A stretch of 64,000 nucleotides of DNA, taken from NCBI GenBank assembly GCA_026724425.1, contig JAIUCV010001104.1:62001-126000 (forward strand). The letters run 5' to 3'. A model generated the notes under the pieces. That model was not told the origin of the DNA, did not search any database, and was given only the letters and a program-made list of their open reading frames with translations. The stretch is from Erythrophleum ivorense. Lineage: Eukaryota; Streptophyta; Magnoliopsida; Fabales; Fabaceae. The position numbers and the translations under genes are program-made. Positions 56,256-64,000 of this stretch are shown here, in pieces. Every line of letters starts with the position of its first letter. The first letter of the stretch is position 1.

Positions 56256-58728
56256 CTCTCTCTGCTCTCTCCATCTTCATCTTCTGGAAGATTTGAAACA
56301 TAAATCGGTGATTTTTTATATATTTTTTCTCCTATATTCCTAGAAGTAATGTGGGAGATTTGTTTAAGGGTTGTTTCATATTATACTTTATTTTATATAA
56401 TTTGAAAATTAATCTATGTTTTACATCTTCCTTTTACGCATATTATATCAAAATGATGATTTTTTATAATTAGCATCCATTAATTCATTTAGTTCTTAAT
56501 TGTTGTAGTGATATATTTCTTATATTTTAAAATTATTTTAAAAGTAACACAATTGGATTCTAAAACAATTTATTTTTCTCCAAAAAGAAAACAATTATAT
56601 GTTTTGTTTACTCACATTATATTTTGATCATTGAACATTTTCAAAAGTTTTAAAATAGATGTTAGTTGTCAAAATATTTTAAACTTCGATAATATTGATA
56701 CAAAATTTTTCTTTAATGATTTTACTTTTTAAACCATAAAACGGAGTCATTTGGAAACCAATCCATTGTAAAATGACTAAGATTTGAAACTTTTAACTCA
56801 CCACCAACCAAGAACAAGTTACAATAGTTGTGCTAAATATATATATTCCGGGTAAAATAACAAACAAAATAATTATATAACTTTTTTTTTGTTCAAAAAT
56901 AATAATTATATAATATCACAATTAACAAAAAAAAAAAACATAATGGTAAAAAAGCCTAAAAGACATTACTAGAACTCGAGTAAATCAAGATACCAAGACA
57001 AAGGCGGAATGGCAGTCTATGACACATGACATGATTATCGGTGAGATTTATGTGTTGCTAAATGTAATTGAAATGGATTGGTGTACATGTAACCTTTAAT
57101 TTGTGGCTTAAAAGAATTGGTCGCTTAAAAGTTTGGAAGAACATGTGCCACATCACGAGGATTTGACTAGTGGAGTCATGTTGATAATGGTTTAAGGAGT
57201 CTATTTGATTACCTAATCTGCTAATCATGATTCTTTGTCTTGCGTGTGAATGTTTATTGACTGTTGAATGCTTTGCTTACAGTCAGTTTGAAAATTGCGC
57301 TATATATTATTGTGTTTGTGAACTATCTCTTATGTACATTGTAACATAATGTATTTAGTTATGAAATATATGATAAACTACTACACTTATAATGCATCAT
57401 CCATGTTATTGTTTGTTGAGTATCGAATGATCTGTTTCCACTGAATAAATTGCATGCTTATCATATTTTAGTGGTTAGAGCCATTTTAAGTAAAAGTTCA
57501 AGAAAAATTGCTTAGAGAAGATTAAAGTGGTGAAGATCAGTACATGGGTGTGCGAAAGACTGAAAGAAAGAGCTTTGTATATATCAATGTATTACGACTT
57601 ACGAGCATTTCAGTAGATTTCTATATTAATTTTCTGCGAAATGCATGTAAGGCGTCACATTGCTATACGAATTCATATAATCTTGGTGTCTAACTGTCTA
57701 TTTACTTTCAATTTATTTATTTTTTGTATTTTTTTTCTCATACATGTTTTTATAAGGAAGAGATTTAGAAAGGTTTGTACAGAACTTAAAGCTCTAGATT
57801 GGGTCTCAAATCCTACAATAAAATTGAGATACTTGTTTCGAAAAATCCGAGTAACCTCCTCTATTTTTCGTTTGTGTTTCCATGATAGTAGTGACACACA
57901 TAGATAGATCGCAGCAGCTACATCTATCATCTATGCATGACCGAGTGGTAAGAGCTTATCCTAGCGGTCCTAGTCATTCATTATCAGTCACTGTCGCACT
58001 CTCAATCGAAATACTACTTGTGTAAGGACCAATTTTAAAGTCTATAAAGTGGTCCTAAGATAGATCTTTCTAAACCAACTTTTGCCTTTTCTTAATAATA
58101 ATAAATTAGGTGGTGGTCTTACGACGTTCTGACTTTGATAACTTTTAGCTGTTGGTTGATATCTGCGAAGAGGTCTGACTATTCTCCTCGAGTCGTTTTA
58201 TGGGTAGTTGTACCGTCGAATATGTGACTTAGACATCGTCATTCGAGATTTCAGTTTGGTTTATTTGATTCTAAACAATGCATAATCAATTCAAACTAGA
58301 ATTTTGGTATGGTTGCATGCTATTTTTGGATTCTGGTTCTTGTTTGGTTTTGGATAAGATACTATTATATATATATATACTAATTTATTTATTAGATAAA
58401 TATACGTATGCCAAACATATATGTGTGCATATATGGAAGAAAGTAAATCACGCAATATGTTTAGTCTGATTAACATATATGCACACGTATATGTTTGGCA
58501 TTCGATTTTGCTGTATTGCGTGATTTACTTTCTTCCGTTTAATTTGATTATGCATTAAATGCGATTCGAATTTTTCCAGTCTCTAATGTCAACAGTCTAA
58601 ACCGCAAACGGAGATTATTTATATAACGCGTCTTCCCTTTTCGAGTCTTGTTGAAGTAAACGCAACCCACTTAAATCCAAAAGTCTCCAAAATCCATTTT
58701 CCTCTCTCCGACTAATCTCTCTCGCACC
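56256..58728. other. Intergenic
   Basis: AT-rich, no convincing gene. A RING-finger gene that I remember between these two neighbours in A. thaliana was not seen. Contains the rearranged inverted repeats at 58408-58535. At about 57936 TGACCGAGTGGTAAGAGC resembles a tRNA A box, but no tRNA folds around it. Confidence 0.5.
58408..58535. repeat. Inverted repeats in A-B-A'-B' order
   Basis: Block A (58408-58435) and block B (58436-58457) are followed by the reverse complement of A (58474-58501, one mismatch) and then the reverse complement of B (58514-58535). A simple palindrome would give B' before A'. Confidence 0.85.
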
Positions 58729-59923
58729 ATGTTCCGTCTCAGAGCTCACGGCAAGAAACCCATTACCATCACCACCACTTCTCTGACCTCCGCCTCCACT
58801 TTCCTCTACTGGTCACCGGAATCTTCCCCCACTGCCTTATCTTCTCCGATTGAAATGGACCCAATCCTCTGGTCCGGATTGCCAAATCACCTCCTCGACC
58901 ACATCCTCTCTTTCCTCCCTTTCAAAACCCTCGTCGCTCTCCGATCAATCTCAAAGCATCTCCGATCTCTCATCCTCTCTCCGACTTACCTCTCCGACCA
59001 CTCTCTCTCTCTCCCTTCTTTCATCCTCCTCTCTCACCCTCAGTCTCACCAATCTTTCCCTCTCTTCGACTTCAATCTCCACTCGTGGCGCACGTTACCA
59101 CTCCCACGCTCCCTCTCCGTATCCTGCGCCTCCTCCCTCCTCTCTTCCTCTCACGGTCTCCTCTGTTTCTCTCTCTTTTCTTCCTCTGCTTCCTCTCTCT
59201 TAATCCTCAATCCTTTAACCAGATCCTCCAGATTTGTCAAATTCCCGTTTTACCCTTTCCCTTACGAGCTTCTCTCCCTCGTCGCTTCCCCTGACACTCT
59301 GCTCCTCCTCTTCCTCCGCCTTCTCGAGATCCGTTTGTCTCTACGATTCCGGCGAACGATCATGGAGAAAATTCGGCGGCGTTGATCAAGTCTTGCCTCG
59401 TGGGTTTAATCAAGATGGAGTCTTTCACAATGGGTCTCTCTATTTCGCCAGATCCGAGCCTTTTCTGCTCGTGAGCGTCGATCTCGATAACGGTAAATGG
59501 ACTACAGCCACCGGAGACGGAGTGTTTCCGGCGGACGATGAGATCACGTTCGCTAGATTAGTGACTGATCACGAAAAGAAGATACTTTACATGGTGGGGG
59601 GAATTGGGAGTAATGGGATTTGCAGGAGTATCAAGATTTGGGAATTTAGAGAAGAAACAGAGAACTGGATCGAAGCTGAGACACTGCCGGAGATTGTTTG
59701 TCGGAAGTTTACTTCGGTGTGTTACCACAATTACGAGCATGTGTACTGTTTGTGGCATAAGGAGATGATCTGTGTTTGTTGCTACAATTGGCCTGAGATT
59801 TTGTTCTTTCATGTTGGGAGAAGGACATGGCATTGGGTTCCTAAATGTCCTTCGTTGCCGGAGAAATGGAGTTGTGGGTTTCGTTGGTTCTCTTTCGTCC
59901 CGAGCTTGTCTGCTTCTGTTTAG
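58729..59923 (+). pseudogene. F-box/kelch protein gene with a frameshift
   Basis: An SCF ubiquitin-ligase substrate receptor of the LCR-related type. The first frame (58729-59385) carries the N terminus MFRLRAHGKKPITI and the F-box (LWSGLPNHLLDHILSFLPFK). Similarity continues in another frame from about 59294 (LCSSSSSAFSRSVCLYDSGE) to the stop at 59923, covering the kelch/galactose-oxidase-like part (ILYMVGGIGSNGICRSIKIW; HVGRRTWHWVPKCPSLPEKW). The join near 59287-59293 lacks a short stretch of a length not divisible by three compared with the A. thaliana protein (At5g43190) as I remember it. If the sequence is right, the product ends after about 218 residues and loses the kelch domain. Everything else is well preserved, so either the loss is recent or this is a sequencing error. 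Confidence 0.75.
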
Positions 59924-60680
59924 TTATATTTGTCTTCATTTTTTTTTTTTATGTCACAGTATTTGTTATTGTTTGTGTTTCAATTCTATATTTATTGTCC
60001 TCCATTTATGGTTTTCTCTTTGTGAAATAACAGGATGTAGTTTTACCCAATTTTCGTTTTCAATCATCATCAATGTGTGTTTTGAAAAATGAAACCACGG
60101 TAAATAACATCTTCAAGTCTCTGGTAGATGTGGGCATTCACTTGTTCTGTTCGGTTTTAAACAATTCGGTTTAGGTTCAGATTAGGTTCGGTTATGGAGA
60201 AAAATTTGTAAGAAATATTAAATTGTATTAAAATTCAGTTAGCATGCCTTTTTGGATTGGATTGGTAACTCGTCTTTTTTTTTTTTTTTTTTTTTTTATG
60301 AACGAAGTCATGGAAAATTTGGAAATGAATGACTCCATGGCAAAAAAAGATCAAGAAAGATGATAAAAACACATTACAAGAACCTATAGATTGGATATTC
60401 TATTTTATGACTCACCCATTGAATCCGAGATCATGAACAAGTTTCCGGAGTCCCCAAAAATAGCAAAAATGTCCAAAACTTCTATAGAAAATATAGCAAA
60501 AACACTAAAAATAATCATTTAAACAAAACACAAGATATCATAAAACAAATGTTTTGAGAGCAAGAAATTTTTCGTTGGGTTTGTCTTCTCATCTCCGAAA
60601 AGGAAAACCTCAGGAGTTGAGAAGAAAATTATGGTAGTTGTTCATGAATGACAATATAAAGACATATCAAAACGTTGACG
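59924..60680. other. Intergenic
   Basis: 3' flank of the F-box gene, then AT-rich DNA with a T tract at about 60278-60298. No gene seen. Confidence 0.5.
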
Positions 60681-60878
60681 ATGAGGTACCCAGAAAATGG
60701 AGAAGAAGCTGCATTGATCTTCCCAAAAGATCCTCCATGGTTTAAGCCATGGATGGTTCCTTTGATGATGCTTTTCTTTTTCTTTATCTTTGCTGTTGTA
60801 GGAATTTGCCAACGTTGTCGAAATTGTCGTCGTGGAGAAAACTCTCCCAGCATCCATCCTATCTCTCAGACCACCTAA
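60681..60878 (+). CDS. Small single-TM protein, unknown
   Basis: 65 residues from the ATG at 60681. A soluble N terminus with acidic and aromatic residues (MRYPENGEEAALIFPKDPPW) is followed by one hydrophobic segment of about 22 residues (MVPLMMLFFFFIFAVVGIC) and a short basic, Cys-containing tail (CQRCRNCRRGE). By the positive-inside rule, the C terminus would face the cytosol. No homologue recognised; probably real because the composition is protein-like against AT-rich flanks. Confidence 0.5.
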   Translation: MRYPENGEEAALIFPKDPPWFKPWMVPLMMLFFFFIFAVVGICQRCRNCRRGENSPSIHPISQTT

Positions 60879-61259
60879 TTAATTGTTTTAGATTTCTTCT
60901 TTTCTATCAAATGTGAATTGTTTTTGGTGCAATGTAAATTTTACTGTTTCACCATATATTTTCTAAACGCCTTGATCTAATGAAGGATCAAACGAAGCAT
61001 GGCAAAAAATATGCGGAATTAAAACGGTCGAAATGAAACAAGAACAAAATTGTGGTAACGAAAAAAAAAAAAAAGATAGTTCATTTTCAATCTCATTTGA
61101 AATTGTGGTAACGAATAGGAGGTGCAGACAAATGTGATAATATATTTTAGGGGAGATAACTATAATAACCTTAGAAAATGTAATTGAATGGAGATAATCT
61201 TATCACAATAACTAAAATATATTTAAAATGAATGAATTGTCAAACAGTACTCTTCTTAT

Positions 61260-61600
61260 AGAAGTGTTAAGCAACGGGGTCAATCCAGTATCTATTTTCT
61301 CTACGGGGCTTGACAGAAGCTACATTGTAACAACCAATTCCCGGGCCTTTAACATAATAGATGGAGTTAGGAATGAGTCCTGGGTACATGCTTGCCGAGA
61401 CACAAAAGGCTTCACTTGTGTCAAGGAAGATGCTGACATCTCCAATATTTTCTGAGTACCAAAACTCTTTGCTCTTCTCATCTTCCCTAAACACCAGAAA
61501 CCGCCTAGGTTTAATGCGGGTAATTTTCAAATTTCCATCTCTCGCATACTTAGCGCACTGTGTGTACCTAGACACAACATTGAAAAGAAACAAGAAACAG
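61260..61600 (-). pseudogene. DUF295 (F-box-associated) domain fragment
   Basis: On the minus strand, RRFLVFREDEKSKEFWYSEN, then IGDVSIFLDTSEAFCVSAS, PGLIPNSIYYVKG and GCYNVASVKPRR follow the usual order of DUF295 domains (length-of-KVF, GD.ALFLG....SVSA...PG...N.IYF). The F-box half is absent and no start is evident, so this is a relic. Confidence 0.65.
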
Positions 61601-61857
61601 CGATTACATAAAAGGATTTGACCAACAAGTCTGATAAGATTTTTATGCAAAAAAAAAAAAAACCGGCAAATCAACTACATATCAAATATATTCTTAAGAT
61701 TTAGCAACTCTATTGTACTCAACAATAAAACCTTTAAGTGAAGGGTGTTTTTTTTAAGGAATAAAATGACTTTAGCCACTCTTTAAATTTACCTCAGTAT
61801 GAGAACACTATTAGGAAGCTCATTGTGAGCTCCTCACCTTTATTTGTTTGATTACCG

Positions 61858-62067
61858 GTGAGTTCAGGATGTTACTCTCCACAAAAGTCGGGCTATAATT
61901 TGGCCATTTTGGACAGCACCGAAGATCTAGCACACGAGTTTGACTGGAATCGAAACATATGGCATGTGAAAACTGCTCCAAAGCTTAGTCAGTTTCTCTG
62001 GAAAGCTACCAGAAAAGCTCTTTCTGTGGGGGCTTCTTTGGCGAAGAGAGGTCATTTAACTAAATAG
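61858..62067 (+). pseudogene. LINE-derived zf-RVT fragment
   Basis: The frame ends FDWNRNIWHVKTAPKLSQFL, WKATRKALSVGASLAKRG, the wording of the zinc-binding region at the C terminus of plant non-LTR reverse transcriptases (W..IW....PK...F.W.....L....L.RRG). Only this end is left; no reverse transcriptase or poly(A) tail is nearby. Confidence 0.7.
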
Positions 62068-62574
62068 AAAACACTATTTCTGTCATTTTAGAAATTAAGA
62101 ATCGATATAACATAATTTAGTTTTCCATTGCATGAGTATCCTCCAACATATGTATACATATATTTTTTCTTTTTTGGTTAAAAACTCCCAACATATTTGA
62201 TTTATGATACTCGATATTTATGTTCCATTATTCATATGCAGGTATGCAAACATTAGTCAACCCTTTTCTCCTAATAAATCATCGTTTATTTCTCAGCAGA
62301 TAGTGTTTTAAATTAGTTGTTAATGTCTAAAGTGAGTGTATATATAGTCAGATGTTGAGATGTGTATTAGAATAAGTTACGTTACGTATACGTCCAAATT
62401 ACACCGGCAATACATAAAGAGATGTCCACTATATATGTTTGTTTGATATCTGACTATGAATCCCATTTGTCCACTAACTTTTTGAACTTTATATATACAT
62501 ATCCCTTCGTCAATGCGAATTACAATTTAAATTAGTATAAGTCCAAATTGAAAAAAAAAAAAAAAAAGGAGAAA
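62068..62574. other. Upstream region of DUF599 gene
   Basis: AT-rich. TATATATAC-type boxes lie near 62491-62500, about 80 bp before the ATG. No other feature seen. Confidence 0.45.
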
Positions 62575-63547
62575 ATGAGAATGGAGGTGGACACAGACAG
62601 TGTTTTAGTGCCATTGAGTGTATTCATAGCAGTGGGATACCATGTTTTCCTCTGGAACACCTTCAAGCACAATCCTTCTCGTACTTCTCTTGGCATCGAT
62701 TCCTCCAGACGCAAATCTTGGTTTCGAGAAATCAAAGAGGTTCTCTTCTTTTTCTTGGCCATTTTACATGCTTTATATAGCAAAAATACCCAGCTTATAC
62801 ATATTTAGGAAATTAATCTGGTTACGGCTTGAAACTTTTTCTGATTTTTTTAAAAAAATATAATTGGCGTTTGCATTTATACCTTAAAAATAATTTATGA
62901 AAAAAAAAAACAGTTTACATGAAATTGTTGTAGTTTTTCTGTTAATAAATAAGTTATTCTTGATTTATTGTATCATAATGAAAACGCAGGGTGACGATAA
63001 GACTGGGATGTTGGCAGTACAAAGCTTGAGGAACAAAAAAATGGTGACGATACTCACCGCTACAATCTCCATCCTTATCTTGCTCTCTCTAGCTGCGGTT
63101 ACTAACAACGCGTTCGAAGCGAGTCACCTCATCACAACCGCCGATAACATCTTCTTCGGCTCACAAAACCCTACAGTATTCGTCTTCAAATATGCCTCTT
63201 CCTCGGTGCTTCTTGCAGTGAGCTTCTTCTTTAGCTCACTTGCCGTGACTTACTTGATGGATGCCAATTTCCTTATCAATGCGATTGCTAAGAAGCATGA
63301 AGGAGACTGCGACTGCAGTTATGAATTGACGACGGGGACTGAGTCGTTTAGGGAGTATACAAGATTGGTGTTGGAGAGAGGGTTTTTAATGGCTATGGTT
63401 GGGAACAGAGTTATGTGCGTTTCTTTACCGCTTTTGCTTTGGATGTTTGGACCTTTACCGGTGTTTGCATCTTCTTTAGGCCTTGTTTGGGTATTGTATC
63501 AGTTTGATTTTCCATCAATTGCCAAAATTTCTGTTTGTAAACGATAA
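62575..63547 (+). CDS. DUF599 family membrane protein
   Basis: Two exons, 62575-62739 and 62990-63547, 240 residues, the usual DUF599 length. Starts MRMEVDTDSVLVPLSVFIAV; an alternative ATG two codons later is equally good. Family motifs: GYHVFLWNTFKHNPSRTS early, then WFREI, NKKMVTILTATISILILLSL, and YELTTGTESFREYTRLVLERG near the C terminus. Four or five hydrophobic segments are visible. Function in plants is unknown. Corresponds by position to At5g43180. Confidence 0.9.
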
Positions 63548-63637
63548 GGAGTTTGACTCGTAAAAATTTTCTGATTGAAAAATAAAAACCCAAAATGATG
63601 GGATATTGTTTGAGAAATTTTAAGAAATACAATTCTT

Positions 63638-63918
63638 GGGGTGTCATTACACCTCTAGTGTGTTAATTTTCAAAACTACACTTTTTCAAATTTTAATATA
63701 TAAGTTTGGGTTCATTAATCCTTTACTAAGGTTTAGATTTTGGGGTTTAAGGTTTAGATTTAAGAGTTATGTTAGATTTTTGGGTTTATGGTTTATATTT
63801 TAGGGTTTAGAGTTATTTTACTTAATGAAAAAATTGTAGTTTTGAAAATGGACATCCCAGAAGTGTAGTTTTGAAAATTGACACCCAAAAATATGTAGTT
63901 TTGAAAATTGGCACCCTA
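63638..63918. mobile_element. MITE-like inverted repeat
   Basis: Left arm GGGGTGTCATTACACC ... AATTTTCAAAACTACACT and a right arm that reads, inverted, AGGGTGCCAATTTTCAAAAC and contains AATTTTCAAAACTACA three times. The middle is a degenerate run of TTTAGGG/GGTTTAG words. No clear target duplication. Confidence 0.55.
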
Positions 63919-64000
63919 TTAAACGGTACAACATCTTTCATACATTGTTTATTTATGCATTTGAATGCTGAATTTCAATGTTGATTAGTTCAAAACTTTT

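Noticed and set aside
57930..58020. tRNA-like A box (TGACCGAGTGGTAAGAG), possible tRNA or SINE
   Set aside because: No acceptor stem, no convincing B box at the right distance and no poly(A) or flanking repeats.
1..64000. CRISPR arrays, operons, bacterial-type promoters or organelle DNA
   Set aside because: Gene structure with GT-AG introns, nuclear gene families and plant transposons show nuclear plant DNA; no regularly spaced short repeats with unique spacers were seen.

Overview
The window is plant nuclear DNA, AT-rich, with short GT-AG introns and many transposons. Gene content points to a crucifer (Brassicaceae) close to Arabidopsis. From memory of the A. thaliana gene order, the single-copy genes match chromosome 5 around At5g43180 to At5g43300, read here in reverse: GDPD3, WRKY49, DCI1, a BSD2/DnaJ zinc-finger gene, NF-YC13, an NT-C2 (EEIG1/EHBP1) gene, a GIY-YIG gene, an F-box/kelch gene and a DUF599 gene. 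The interruptions of that order (two extra beta-glucosidases, no SPL2 between DCI1 and the DnaJ-like gene, several large transposons) suggest a species other than A. thaliana. I cannot name it.

0-15 kb: the 3' part of a Helitron, then a tandem pair of 13-exon GH1 beta-glucosidase genes of the BGLU28-32 type, each with a TATA box about 80-90 bp before the ATG. The spacer holds a small Mutator-like element with a perfect 9-bp target duplication, a CACTA-derived piece and a MITE. Downstream of the second gene lies an 800-bp TIR element.

15-27 kb: a 3.7-kb Pack-MULE carrying pieces of a ribosomal P2 gene and of a CYP71-type cyclophilin gene, then GDPD3, WRKY49 and DCI1, followed by a 1-kb poly(A)-tailed retroposon with a 14-bp target duplication.

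28-45 kb: DnaJ-like gene, a Cys/Gly-rich small protein, NF-YC13 (Dpb3-like), a truncated copy of the NT-C2 gene split by an hAT MITE, a small membrane-protein gene, a second Pack-MULE of the same family in opposite orientation with different cargo (VPS36 and an unidentified gene), a related membrane-protein gene broken by a solo LTR and by another hAT MITE, and a PEX11 pseudogene fragment.

45-64 kb: the intact eight-exon NT-C2 gene, a complete and apparently very young 5.5-kb Ty3/gypsy chromovirus (LTRs identical by eye, uninterrupted polyprotein), the GIY-YIG gene, an F-box/kelch gene with a frame-breaking deletion, a small one-TM protein, DUF295 and LINE remnants, and the DUF599 gene.

The genes are independent nuclear genes rather than a pathway cluster. 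The main story is transposon activity: two related Pack-MULEs with different captured genes and a conserved subterminal repeat array, plus several insertions whose target duplications, and in one case an empty paralogous site, can be read directly. All homology statements come from recognising motifs and remembered family sequences; no search was run.
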